DNA of 64,000 bases from Pomacea canaliculata (taxonomy: Eukaryota > Mollusca > Gastropoda > Architaenioglossa > Ampullariidae). The DNA lies in contig NC_037601.1 of NCBI RefSeq assembly GCF_003073045.1, positions 10,279,807 through 10,343,806 on the forward strand, read 5' to 3'. The stretch's first letter is position 1. Every line of letters begins with the position of its first letter. The notes beneath the pieces were generated by a model that did not search any database, was not told the DNA's origin, and saw only the letters and a list, made by a program, of their open reading frames with translations. A program made the translations under genes and the position numbers. Of the stretch, positions 10,249 through 23,182 are shown in pieces.

Positions 10249-12556
10249 TTAACTGACGTATAGGCTGTGCTCAGCCCTTTCCCTTCTGCCATTCTCTTGA
10301 TCCCTAGCACCAGCTAACCAAGTTGATGCATGCAAGTCAGCATCCGTAGCTTCAGGATAACTTTTTCTTGCAGCATCTAAAAATAGAACAAATATAAGAA
10401 TATGAGGTCTGCATAAAAAAGTAATCACTTAATTGTAGGTTACTGACCCTAAAATCCAGAATATAATGTGAAACAAAAAGAGGTACAAGCAAATTATACT
10501 GATATGTAAAGTGGCATAAAAATTTAAAGTGTTATAAACAGAAAGGAACTACAAGTGGAACTGCATTTGAATTTCAGTTAGAATTTCTATAGGCAGAAAA
10601 ACTCTGGAAATTCTAATTTCAAAAACAATCCCAATACATGGGAACTGTAAAGATGTCTATAAACTGTCATTTTAATTCCTTTCTACACAGTGTTAACGAG
10701 CTGATTAAAGGACTACAGTCACTAGAAATTGCGTAAACATGTGTCCATATTTTATTTTGGCAATGTAATTCAATCACAATAAAATGAGGTAGGGACAGTT
10801 CTCCAGGCCTGATTTATCTTCCTGTCATGTTTTTTTTTTTATGACTCATGAAAATTCTTGTCTGCACCTAGCAGAGTCAAAGGTTAAGGTTCATAACTAA
10901 AAGATAAAGAAACAATCCAAACAGTCCTATTTTATGACAGGCATGTATTAATGTACCGTATACACACACACACACACACAGAGTCAAATATTTAAATCCT
11001 TACCCTGAACTGTTTGTAAAATGAAGGGGTGGTTCTTGAGTCCCATTGAAGTTGTAAGATCAGGCCAACTCAGTTGAAAATAGCACAGATAGAATGCCCC
11101 TCACTACATGCTTTAATGTGAAGCCCGACGCATCACCGAATGGCATTCCTGAAAACAGACAAAAATAAATACACATCATTTAAAAAAAAATTGCAGTGGG
11201 CAACATTATAATACCTGTTATGACAACTAGTATTTAAAGACACCCCCCCCCCAAAAAAAAGACAGCAACAATTCAGGAAGTTTCATACAACCAAGCAAAA
11301 GTGGGTACAGAAAATTTACTATCTGCTCTAATCAATGCCACCATAACAATGCCTTTATTACTTTTTAGTACTGCAAACATGTCATTAGTTTTATACAATG
11401 AATGGTATGGTATGGAAACCTTTAAAGGGAATCAGATAAAAAGATTTGACTCCTCCTACTAACAAATCAGAATAAAGCACATACCAAGCATGTCCCTTTT
11501 TATGGGTCTGTCTTCATATCTCCCTCAAGACTCTCTACATCTTCTGCTGATTGTTAAGGGAGACTGGAACCCCTCTGGCAGATTTCCCGTGTCATTTGCC
11601 TTTCCTGTTCTTGTTCCTCCATCCATGTAAACATCCTTTTAAGGTTGTTTGTATCATTCTTCATCTCTTCCAGAAGAGACAGTTGTTGCATCCCAACTTT
11701 CTCTAGTTTAGTTCTAACCTAAGAACACAATAGCAGAAAACACGTAAAATACTGATCTTTGCTAGCTTTGCTATAGTTCACAATGCCTGGAAAATACCAT
11801 TTATTTTGGTTACTCTTTACCATTTGTCATATCTATTTGATATGTGATCCATATTTGTTTCAAATTTTTTCACTATGGCAAAAGGCTGGGATTTTCCACT
11901 TCCAGTTTAACTCATAAAAGCACTGTTCATAACTCTTGGCCAAGGGTAAGAAGAAAAAAAAGCTAAAATGATTATAAACAAAATGGCTTTAAATTACCTT
12001 CCAAGGGGTTATGGGTCTTTATGCTGGCAGGCTGAAAACCAGACAATGGAATCGGAAGGCACTGGGGGTGTGAAGGCAAAGGTGAAACAGTCCTTTTTTG
12101 AAAGCTGCTACTTGGGGACACCCTTGCGATGGTGCCAACCACTAGTGGCAAAGAGTATGGCAATGGTGGTGGACATTGCTGCATAACTGAATGGTCAGCA
12201 TATAGTGATTCCTCGGCATCCTTCTCTCCTTCGCTGTTAGCTGTGCATCCCTGTGTCAAATGAATACATTTGCATAAACTTTTTTCAGCTTAGTACATTT
12301 AAAACTGTCAGCTGCTGATAGGTTGTTAACATTTTTTTAAAGAACATTTTATTGTTATTGTACAAAACTTGTTTATCACTGTATGCTATTTTACCAGAAA
12401 GAAGACACAGCCTTGTGTCCCTACATGATGTCCACCAAAAAAAATTCCCTAAAATTAAGCAGAGGAAATGAAAACAGACCGAAATCTAATCGGAGTTATC
12501 TGTATCCTTTTTGGTTGAGTGGGAGCATTTTTGTCATCACTCTCCACCTCCGACAT
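10249..12556 (-). pseudogene. decayed DUF4806-like gene in TIR element copy 2
   Basis: Equivalent of the copy 1 relic: start codon at 12556, exon B 12250-11998, last exon from 10376 to the stop at 10249-10251. Exons D and E are essentially identical to copy 1, including the in-frame TGA after FSTELA, so that damage predates the divergence of the two copies. Copy 2 also has its own changes: one extra G at the end of exon B shifts the frame, and one extra base near the end of exon C. It is therefore more damaged than copy 1. Whether transcripts are made is unknown. Confidence 0.5.
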
Positions 12557-14197
12557 TTTTGTCCCTTGCAGATTCAGCTAGATTCTTGGTAGTTACCTGC
12601 ATGGAAATAAATATAGAAGGCAAATAAGATTTCACAAATCAAGATCAAAAGTATAATAATAACACACTCTTATAGTGCAGCATCACAACAAAAGCTACAC
12701 TATCTGTGGTGTAATGACTGTGTTCAAACAGTTCAGGTATTATCTTTTTCTCCTTCCTTAAATCTGCAGCACACAATAACATAGAAGTCATTTTGACCAT
12801 TAATGGTCACATGCTTCATAAATTTTCTTTCTGCACAAGGATTATGAATATTATGAATCAAAAAGTAAATTGCACTTACTTAATGACTTGTGCAGGAGAA
12901 CTGGAAGCATAGGACATGAGGAATCAGCTTTATAGCTCTAATTAATGAAGCTTGCATCTGGTTCAATAGATTGTGCACACCCTGTGACCACTTTCATCTT
13001 AAAATGCCAGCAGCCAGCTATCTAGAATAACAGTAAAATAAATTATTGACCATTATGCAGTTATTATGATTTGTTGTTGAAAAAGACCATTAAAGTTGTC
13101 TGAAATGATACTTCCAGTCATAATCAGTTGTCAATGGGCTATCTATATAAGTTTTTTTTTTGGTTCACCACTGGGAACACAATCCTTATGCTGCTCTTTG
13201 ACAAATATTCTTAATTAGCTGCTGCAGTGGAAAGTTTGGTGTTTGAAAAAGTCGTTTAAGCTAGCCTAAAAAGTTATAAAATTGAGAGGCAGAGTTAAGA
13301 GTCCAAAGGACCAAATCTGTCAACATTATCAGCAATATGTGACAAAGCAAGTACATTTTACACCAAAAATCCTTTACCATACAAACACTGCTTCTTGAAC
13401 AAATAAACATGAAAGGTTATGAGCCTAATAATCAGCATAGTTCACACACAGCCCAGGACTTGCAAGACAAAAAAAACAAACCCACAATAAATAAGAGAAA
13501 AAAATATTATACTGCCCGAAGAAACCTGGCATTTTAACGCTATCGTACCAGTAAACAGACGGAACTGTCGAAGCTCTGTTACGTTCCACTTTCGTAATCG
13601 CAATTTGAGGAAATTCTGACAGCTCCAAATTCTCTCCATTGCTAACGGCTAAAGAATTATCAAATACAAGCGTTCAGAACTGCTGAGCACGAATTCTACC
13701 TCTGTCTGGAAAACTTGTGCATTTATTGCGTTAATGTGTACTCTTAATCTTTCTTCTGTTAGAATGATATTCTGCATTAAATTTGGACATTTCTGTAGTT
13801 AAAATCTCAATAACTATGTTAATATAGAGTATAAAAATTATACGTACTGTTATCGAAGCGTCGAACACATGTATCAGTATAGAAATTGACCGCTTGAGAA
13901 GCTTTTCTGTTGGGAAAAGTATAGACTCACAAATTTGAAAATGGCGGCCGGTCGTATGTAGCACGCCATGGCAAAAAGGTCATTGCCATTGTTAGGGGTC
14001 ACGACCCTATATGTGGGGTTGATCTCCCGCACTCTGGTTTCGCCTCGGCGAGCGTGGAGCTTGGCTTATGTGCGCATGCGCTGGCAGCGCCATGCCCCAT
14101 GAGTCAAGCATTGCGATAGATTGACCCCCTGTATCACAGTCGGATCAAGACAAACTTGGTGGACCCCTTGAGCTTATGGTTTCCGATGCTGCTAGGG

Positions 14198-15616
14198 TCG
14201 ACACAACTTTCAACAAAACCTTCAGCTTTATCCACATGAACAGACACGAAAATGAGATTCTAAGCAGTTTTATTTTGCCTTTACGATCCCTTTAATGTAG
14301 TTGCAGGGGAAAATACTGCGTACACGAAAAGCCCGCCCGCTCGTCATTGAGCTCGTCTGGCATCGTGACCGGCTGTGTGTGTGTGAGGCTGCAGTCAGCC
14401 AATCGCAGGAAGTCAACACATTGCATGAACAAGGGTCGCGTTGGGTCAGTACTCGAGCCACCGCCGAGGGTAAAGGGAGTATAGAGGAACGGTTCTGTTG
14501 TTTTGCATTTCTGGAGATCGGAAGGTTTGTTGACGTGCTCTTTGAAAGATGTAAAGCTAACTGTTACTGTTTATTTGCTTGTGCTGAGTTTGATTATGTG
14601 CCCTATCGTATATCGCCAGTTTGTTTCTTCCGCATCGTCTTTATTATTCTTGTGATTTCATTATTTTGGTAGCAACACAAGCTAAGTGTTTTACGCCAGA
14701 CTTTAAAAGGCTTTGTCAGATTGCGAGAGTGGTACATCTGGTAGTAATTGAGAGTGGTAGTATTCGTAAAACTTGTGAAAGCGGCACGCTGGTAGTAATT
14801 GTAATGCTAGCAAATAGTGATGTCAATGCCGGCTTTGAAGGTGAAGGCCGGCCCCTGACTGACCTTGAGAGCAGGAAAACATTATCGCATTTCCGTGATT
14901 GTGCGTCTTTTTTTCTTGCTATATGTGTATTCTGAAAACTACAGTGCATTTAATATGCAGTTTCTTACTATTTTGTTGTTCTGTGTAACTTTGACTAACA
15001 GCCCCACAAAGAAGTTAATATTCAAAATGCCCGTAACCTACAATAACCTTGACCTATCTAGAACGAGTAAACAATACAGTAAAAAAAAACCAGGGCTGTT
15101 GCCATATATGACTTTGTGCAAAGCAAACAATAATTTTAACGTTTGTTAGGATTAAGAGGTTTGTTGCATAGTTGGTTTTGCTTGCTTTTACTTGTAATGC
15201 ATCTTCTGCTCAGTGGATGTGACCAAGGACGTGCATAGGATATTATTGTTTGTGATGTTTCTTGGACTGGTTAAAGGACATGCAGTGTACATCAAGTTCA
15301 CACTTTCCGATTATTAAACGTCCTTGAGCATGCCTTCAGTCAGAAATACTTCGTGCTTCTGATGATTAAAAGATCTGTTTTATAATCAGTTTGTATTGTA
15401 ACAAGATAATGTATATTCACATTCAGAAGAACAAATTGCAAATATATTAAATCATTAAATATTATGATCATCAGTTTAAAAATCTCGTGAAATTATTATT
15501 CTTTCTGGCTTGTGGAGAGAGCCTCTTTTTAAGAGTAATTTGAAAAAAATTTGCAGTAAGATTAAATGTTGTACTTGTTTTTGTGAATAACTCAATGTGA
15601 GCTTCTTCTGGTTCAA
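14198..15616 (+). promoter_or_regulatory. PEPCK upstream region, probable promoter and 5' UTR intron
   Basis: A GC-box-like CCCGCCCGC lies at about 14331 and a CCAAT-type motif (CAGCCAATCGC) at about 14397. A plausible donor (GGAAG then GTTTGT) lies near 14525. A pyrimidine-rich acceptor ending in AG at 15616 lies 12 bp before the PEPCK start. A short promoter, an untranslated first exon and a 1.1-kb 5' intron are therefore likely. I see no TATA box or clear cAMP-response element. The 123-codon open frame at 14301-14672 covers this segment and looks fortuitous. Confidence 0.35.
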
Positions 15617-15628
15617 GTGAGAGCAGAG

Positions 15629-16505
15629 ATGGCTGACAAGCGGAAGTACAGGATGTATCCTGACATTAAGGAGGAGGATCTCTTTAATGAGGTGCATGAA
15701 ATTGTCATCCAGAAAGTTGGTCATGTCCAGATTGTTAAGGGCAACTTCAAAGACATGACCAAAAATGCCAGGATCTTCGTGTGTCACTGTGTGAGTATTG
15801 CTGCATGCAGACTGAATGTGTTTGGTGCAGTCAGAACCAGATTGCAAGAACCAGTTAAATGTTTAAAGTTGTCAAACCATTTTTGGAAAAATAATTATTG
15901 CAAGAAGCAGGAGCATGCCACACACGTTGCCATAGAAATTAAAGGCCAAACTTTCAATGTGTGGCGGGAAAGAACAGTTGTACCTGGAGGAGGAAGACAA
16001 GGGTACTTGTCAAGTCAAATGGAAACGATATTGATTCCAGTGCCGGTGTAGCTTTATGCAATTTATAATTTTGGTTGCTGTTAAGAAACCAAAGGCAACA
16101 AATTAAATCATACTATGATTCTTAAACCCCATAAACTGATTTGCTTCAAATTTTACTTGTGCAGCTTAGTAGTTTACTTAGTACTTGTAGCACTTTGGGA
16201 TCCACATACAAATACACAAGTTTGTCAGGTCCTATGTTTGAGGGAAGGGATGTATATAAGCTAAAAAAACCTTTGACTTTATTTCTGCAGATTCAACTGA
16301 TGAACCCACGATGTGTGTACATCTGTGATGGGTCAGAGGAGGAGGCTCATGAGATCACCAACAAGCTGTTGGAGCGTGGTGTTCTAACCAAGCTCAAGTA
16401 TCCTAACAGGTCCTGAGTGAAATCAGTTTGAAAGCTGTAGTAGTAACTTAGGGAGATTTGGGATTAGAAACTGCTGTTTACATCAGAAAAGTTGTCAGGG
16501 TTATT

Positions 16506-16539
<34 letters not shown>

Positions 16540-19500
16540 TCTGATATTATTTTTCCCAGTTTGCCAGTGCCAAATCTCCTTTACATATATGATGTATGAT
16601 GTAAAGACAGCACACAAATCACAGTGATGCAAAGAGCAGCACAGATTTCTTGTACTAAAAGTTGGTGTCTGGATTATTTTTGTAAATAATTAATGCTTAA
16701 AGGTTCAAATTTAGATTTACATGCCATCTTAAACCTTTAGAATCTTAGGTGATTATTTTTATATTGTTGCTTTATTATTTTGCCTGTGTCATGCAAGAAG
16801 TGAAGCACCTGCTGGATTTATTCTAGCTACCTGTGCCGCACAGACCCTAGTGATGTGGCACGAGTTGAGTCTAAGACCTATATTGTTACTGCTGACAAGT
16901 ATGAGGCTGTGCCACACACCAAACCTGGAGTGGAGCCCATTTTAGGACATTGGATGAGCCCTGACGATATGCAGAAAGAACTAGATGAGCGTTTTCGTGG
17001 TTGCATGGCAGGTAAGTTTTTGGGTTGTTTTTTTTTATTTGTCTGATAGGTTTTCATCTAGGTAACATCTATACATAATTTACTTGCTTTTGGAGGAACC
17101 TTTTAGATGAAAATGCAGATTAAATATCTGTAGCCAAATATTTGTGTGAAGTTAAATGTGGCGCTGACATTTATTTATAAATTCCTGTTAACTACTTATT
17201 ATTTGAACCCTATAGAATCTGGCAGAATGTAGCCATTCACAATTTGTAATCTCTTGATTTTGCAATGTATTTCACTTTCGATTGAATCTGGCAACTGTAA
17301 TCGTGCAGTCTTGTCTCTTGAATTTGCAGTGTAAGTCACTATAGATTGAACTTGGCACCTGAAAACATGCCGACTGGTCTCTGGAAGCAAGATTAGTTTT
17401 GTATTCAAATAGGATTCAGTTTCGCTCGTGGTGCACACTGCACATCAAAGACAATGAAAGACTTTTTAAAATTTAGCTCATTTAGCAAAAACACTATGCT
17501 CAGTAAAATAACAGTAATTAATATTGCATAATGTCCTTTTTTGAAGCAAGTCCTGTCACTTTTAGTCATTGGGGAGAGAGATGTAAGAAGACATTTTTCT
17601 TGGGGCCTGCTTTTTGTGAGAGTGGAACCTATATCCTCTTCTTTATCTTTCCCCACCCTTTAACAAGTTAGATCTATTCAACATCAGTATCCATTTGGGT
17701 CTAACTCTAACCCATTCAACAGCAGAGTCCATTTGCGAATGTACATTGCACGCCTCCAGCAGGTGCAGACACCAATGCTGTAACCACTCGGCTATCCACT
17801 TTCCCATTATGCCCTTTTTTGGGCAAATTACTCAAAGCATTGACAGCTAATAAAGGAAGGATTATGCAGCAGATTGTTCATAGGGGCCTATATAGTTTAA
17901 GCCAATATGTTGGCAGACTTCATAAATCAGTCAGTGATGCAGTGAGGAACAGAAGACGTGGAAGAGATGAATGAGTTACTTATATTGAATTTGGTTTTCA
18001 GGTCGCACTATGTTTGTCATACCCTTCAGCATGGGGCCTGTTGGGTCACCATTATCAAAAGTTGGAATACAAGTAACAGATTCCAACTACGTGCTGCTGT
18101 GCATGCGCATCATGACCCGCGTCACACCCAAAGTTTGGGATGTATTGAAAAGTCAGGAAGAAGATGACTTTGTGAAGTGCATTCACTCTGTAGGACTTCC
18201 TCGACCTGTGCAGCGTGAGTATAGCTCATTGTACATGCACTCCACTTGCATCCTTCGTCACCAGCAGATGTTACTGCTGGGCTATTCTGTCACAAAAAAC
18301 ATGTCAGAGTGATAGGGCCCATTGTTTACAGCTGCAGTAATTCTGTGCAGGTCCTGTAAAGAACCACTGGCCTTGCAATCCAGAAAAAGTCATGATTGTG
18401 CACTTCCCAGATGAGCGCAAGATCAAATCTTTTGGTAGTGGCTATGGTGGGAACTCTCTTCTTGGAAAGAAGTGCTTTGCCCTGCGTATTGCCAGTGTCA
18501 TTGCTCGGGATGAGGGCTGGATGGCAGAGCATATGTTGGTATGTTTGCCCTACTCATTTTAGAATGTTGCAGCAACTAGTTAACCTAGAGGTACTGCTCT
18601 ACTATACTATGAAACGCAAGTACAATAAATTAGAGAATATTTGGACAGTGTTTCACCCTGTCTTTGGTGTTCAGTCTGTTGAAGTATCTTTTCAAAAATG
18701 ATAAAAATGATAAGGTCACAAGTACACGTGAAATCAGCCAGCAGGCAGTAAAGTTGTTCTTTGTGAGCGTAGATTATGTTTATTCAATTTTACATGGTGT
18801 TTAAACATTACAATCCACTAAATATCAGACATAACATTACCAGATTGTTCATAAGCCTATATCAAAATTTTCCTTTAGAAATACGATTTAATAGACTTAA
18901 TTTCCTTTGGATTTACAAGAACGTGCAATTTCACAATGGTTTAAGGTTGGAAAAGTTTCAAGCTGGTTTCCAGGAGCACTTTACTTTTTAAAATTATAAC
19001 TTAAGAAATTTCGAATCTGTTTATGTACTGCTTTCTAATAATTTTGAAAAGAAGGAAATTCCATGTTATAAATAATGTTTAGGTTGAAGCTGTTATAGTT
19101 TACTATAGTTGCAGGTAAAAATACAGGTTACAATTTAGCAACATGCGAGCATGACAGATTGTGTGACTAGATTTCAGGCATCACTCCACCAGATGGAGAG
19201 GAAATGTTCATTGCTGCTGCCTTCCCCAGTGCCTGTGGAAAGACAAATTTGGCCATGATAACACCTGGACTCCCTGGATTCAAGGTCCAGTGCGTAGGTG
19301 AGTAAATGAGTTGTTCATTGCGTAATGTCTCACAAAATTAAGGGTATGATGAAGCTGTGTAGGCTTTAAGAACGGTACAAAACAGTATTCGATGCAAGAT
19401 GTTACATTTTTTTTCCAGATTATTAAGGCCAGAAAGTTGGTTAATATGCTCAGCAAGTAAAGAGTGCCTAAAGATATATTCTTAAGTCTTATGCTGGTCC

Positions 19501-22500
19501 TTTGTAGCATTTTGATTCATAAAATGATTATCTGAAACTTTCATTGATCATTGAGCTACATGGTATATCATCTAGGTGATGACATTGCATGGATGAGGTT
19601 CAACAAGAAAGGTGAGCTTCGGGGAATAAACCCAGAAGCAGGATTTTTTGGTGTGGCCCCAGGAACCAACTGGAAGACTAACCCAAATGCTATGAAGAGC
19701 TTCCAGGCCAATTCCATTTTCACTAATGTGGCAATGACAGCAGATGGTGGCTACTACTGGGAGGGTCTGGAGGATGAGTATCCTCCTGTGAGTGATCTCT
19801 GTTTTTTCAATTCTATGCAGCTTCTTGAAGGTATTTGTCACTGACATAGGCATGTGTACATTGAAAAAAGTTCCACAAGATGGGATTTGTAGGCACATGA
19901 GAAATGTATGTAATGTATCGGGCTCCTTGCACTGCTCTTCCAGAATAAGCTTGTGGGTGGGTTAGTTTTATTTTGAATAAATGGTAGTAGTTACTAAAAG
20001 ACTGTTAAAACATTCAAGCTGCAATAACAGCATAAAGTTGTGCCTGTGTTTAGGGAACATGCATAATGATGTTATGTGGGTATCACATGTAAAATTGGGT
20101 CAGTGTTGTGTATCACATATAAAGCTGCTCCAATGTTGCGTGGGTATCGCATGATTTAGTCCCAGTCATCTCTTTCTCTTACCCATCACTTTTGAAAGCT
20201 TAGGGTTCCTTTTCCTTTGTACTTTGGTAGCTGAGAGCAGATATTTTGACGATAAACATGATTTTGTTTTAGTAATAATAATGGGAACTTGTAACGCACA
20301 ACATCATGACCAAGATAGGTCGCACTCAATGTGCAGACCAATAATGATAAATGAACGATAACAGCCAGTGGACAGTGAGGTACATCTAGGCACACTGAAC
20401 AAAATGAAGATATAAACAGTGTAAGATTGAGTATTTGCATGATTACCATGACAGACAGTATTACAAGGTAACTCTTGTATTATTGTTTGTCATGTTAACC
20501 ATCAAGTATGAAAAGGGCATTTTACTTTACACTGTGTAATGAGACGTTACAACTTCTCTTTTTGTGGACAGGATTTTTGTTGTCTACAATGCTGTCAGAC
20601 ACAAATCCTCTGTCTACATAATTATGACAGACAATGATGTAAGACAAACTTATTCTCTGTATACAGGGAACAGCTATAACAACATGGCTGGGGACTCCAT
20701 CAGCTGTGGGATGGTCAGATACTCAAGCCGCTCATCCAAATTCTCGCTTCACATGCCCTGCTAGCCAGTGCCCGATCATACATCCAAAGTGGGAGGATCC
20801 AGAAGGGGTGCCAATCAGCGCCATCATCTTCGGTGGGCGCAGACCCAAAGGTAGGGTAACCCTAATCCAAAGATGAGGTGAGCCTGACCTCAAGATAAGG
20901 CAACCCTAACCCATAGATGATATGACCTTAACCCCAAAATAGAATGGCAAAAGTAGTGCTTTTTGCACTTGTACCCTTTTCTTTTTCATGGCTTTTTTCT
21001 TTTTAAAGAAAACAACTTTGTGCCATTTCTTGGTTATGAGGCATGGGTCATGTTGGCTTGACATAATAATTTTTTACATAAGTGATTACAAATTTTTGTC
21101 AACCATTTAAAAAATATTAAACTTTTCAGTGACTATGTGCATGATCCACAGAAAATCCAAAAGTAGGGGTGGAATAAGAACCAGCTCTTTGTGTCAAAAT
21201 TTACTTTTCTCCATGGGCAGGAAATGCTTTCATTGATCATATTTGTGAATAAACTATGACTGTCATTCTATCCTTCTGATAACCTTTTAAAGGACTGCAT
21301 TACTGCTTCTGTGTAAGTGTAAACCATGACAACCAGTACCACTGATTGGTTTCACCTTTTTAGTATCACTTATTGGCAGGTGTTCCGTTGGTGTATGAAG
21401 CCTTCAACTGGGAGCATGGTGTCATGATTGGTGCTTGTGTCAAGTCAGAGGCCACAGCTGCAGCAGAGTTTAAGGGTAAGTGTTTAACAGGCTGGGGGGT
21501 ACTATTATTTTGAGATCAAGTTTGGCAGCAATATGCATGCATACAATAAAAGAATAGTGCATTTTGCACTTTTGCAAAAATCTCATCTAAACCATGCAGC
21601 TGTCATCACCAAAGTATTGTCAAATTGTCTGGTTCAAAAGATTAAATGCAAGCAATCATGACAAGCACAAAGCTTATGTAGTTCTGCTTTACAACAGGCA
21701 AGACAATTATGCATGACCCCATGGCTATGCGGCCATTCATGGGCTACAACTTCGGTCAATACCTGCAGCACTGGCTGGACATTGGCAAGGTGCCTGGCAG
21801 AAAGGTGAGAGCTGTGTTGATAGAGACCCATTGTTGAGTACCTGGCAGGAGTGGACTTAATATTTGACAGGAGGTCACAGTAAAGTGCCCAGCATTAGCA
21901 GACTGGTAGACAAGATCCTTGGAAGTATTAGACATGAGCAAGTTGCCCAGGGGGTGTAGGATAGGTGTTTTACACAGAACCAGCAACTAATGCTTTATCC
22001 AGGCAAGACAGCCAGCCCTGTAAAAAGATGCCATATGCAGATAAGTTGCCCTTGAGTACTAGACACATGGTAAGCAGGGAATTCAGAAGATAAGATCATT
22101 CTTGAAAGTTAACACAAGACTCACTCTCAGACTAGCAGACTGTTTTCTATGTGTTTCTGGACCCATGGGCTTGTTCACTAATGTCCCCCTTAAGACCATG
22201 AAGGTCAGGGTTAGAAGACTTTTGATGTCAGTTATTGAAAAATCATTTATTCAAATGATTACATAAGATTTTCCAATGCGACAAAAGTTCCTCCACGTGA
22301 TTGCACCATACTGTGTGTTTTTTTCCGACAAATAATTGCATAACATTTTCCCAGCAGGTTTGTTTCTTCAGATGATTGCATGATATTTGTCTACCTGACT
22401 AGAGTTCATTGAAGAATTAATGGCCAGTTAAGTTTAAACCTTGGACGCATCATATGCCATCTTTAAATTTTTAACCATTTCTCCCAACAGATTTGTTCCA

Positions 22501-23182
22501 AGAGATAAAACTGTCTTTAAAAGGATGTGAGGTTAACACTAATACTTTATCTGCCTTATCATTTGTCACTTTTGAATGTGTAGCAGTGCAGTTCGATAAT
22601 CCAGCTAGTTTCTAATTAGTATAGCCAGTTCCTGCACAGTGGCTACTTCATACTATAGCAAGTTCCTACATATTGGCTTCTGTTTTAGCTTCCCAAGATT
22701 TTCCATGTCAACTGGTTCCGCACCAATGATCAAGGCAAGTTCCTGTGGCCAGGATTTGGGGAGAACATTCGCGTCCTTGACTGGATCCTGCGTCGTTGCA
22801 AAGGAGATGACTCTATTGCTGTGAAATCTCCCATTGGCTACATTCCTAAACCAGGTTAATTTCATATTGGCTTGAATATGCAGCAACTCTGTTCTGAAAA
22901 AAATCAAATACACATAAAAAATTTAAGATTTGGTTTAACTTTTGACATCATTGGTTATAATTTTTTGCTAATTTTTGTTTTTGATTAGGTACCATCAACA
23001 TGAAAGGACTGAGCAACATAGACGAGAAGGAGCTGTTCTCACTGCCCAAGTCCTACTGGATGGATGACACGCGGGAGAGTCGCAGGTTCTTGGAGGACCA
23101 GGTGGGCTGCGATACCCCCCCAATCATTTTCAAGCTGCTTGACGAGCAGGAGGCTGCTTTCGCCGCCTGGCCTGATGATTAA
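15629..23182 (+). CDS. PCK: phosphoenolpyruvate carboxykinase (GTP)
   Basis: Catalyses GTP-dependent decarboxylation of oxaloacetate to phosphoenolpyruvate (gluconeogenesis; in molluscs also the reverse, anaerobic direction). Twelve exons, all GT-AG: 15629-15790, 16291-16409, 16827-17011, 18002-18214, 18351-18538, 19171-19297, 19576-19787, 20667-20850, 21380-21475, 21698-21804, 22689-22854, 22989-23182. They total 1,953 nt (650 aa) with all phases consistent. Key motifs: [35 protein letters not shown]-loop FPSACGKTN (307-315, catalytic Cys 311); kinase-2 motif [35 protein letters not shown]. Human PCK1 has 622 aa; the extra length is N-terminal. The ATG at 15629 is the first in frame after a stop. 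No obvious mitochondrial presequence (the first 20 residues are mixed-charge), so the compartment is uncertain. The gene looks intact. Confidence 0.96.
17640..17815 (-). mobile_element. tRNA-derived SINE fragment in PEPCK intron 3
   Basis: On the minus strand the sequence begins GGATAGCCGAGTGGTTAC, matching a pol III A box of a Ser/Leu-type tRNA. The same head occurs in the SINE at 31.03 kb. The expected B box is poorly conserved. Confidence 0.5.
20851..20945. repeat. 22-bp degenerate minisatellite at a splice donor
   Basis: Four diverged copies of an about 22-bp unit (pattern GGTAACCCTAATCCAAAGATGA) start exactly at the donor of the PEPCK exon ending at 20850, so the first unit contains the donor GTAGGG. 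Confidence 0.65.
22205..22400. repeat. degenerate tandem repeat, about 50-60 bp period
   Basis: The phrase AAATGATTACATAAGATTTT recurs in diverged form (for example GATGATTGCATGATATTT), with intervening ACAAA and TTCC motifs. It lies within the PEPCK intron between 21805 and 22688. Confidence 0.4.

Larger units (their letters stand above)
8807..14197 (-). mobile_element. 5.4-kb TIR DNA transposon, copy 2
   Basis: This is the second copy of the 2780-8196 element, 5,391 bp, same orientation, with only scattered substitutions and small indels by eye. For example, it lacks about 11 bp near 12975 and about 16-20 bp near 13948 relative to copy 1, and differs in CA and A tract lengths. It is flanked by TC at 8805-8806 and TC at 14198-14199. 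Unlike flanks plus a separate 2-bp duplication argue for two insertions rather than one segmental duplication. Its right end lies about 1.4 kb upstream of the PEPCK start codon. Confidence 0.7.

Noticed and set aside
2780-14197. Simple tandem segmental duplication of a host gene
   Set aside because: The unit ends in inverted repeats, and the two copies have unrelated flanks with separate 2-bp repeats, so transposition fits better.
14301-14672. 123-codon frame upstream of PEPCK
   Set aside because: Overlaps promoter-like motifs and the likely 5' UTR exon; no recognisable protein feature.
15791-16051. Read-through extension of the first PEPCK exon
   Set aside because: A good GTGAGT donor at 15791 and a family-conserved join to the next exon ([14 protein letters not shown]) show it is intronic.
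19178-19297. PEPCK exon 6 starting at the AG at 19176-19177
   Set aside because: Gives the wrong frame; the AG ending at 19170 keeps the phase and yields ISGITPPDG.
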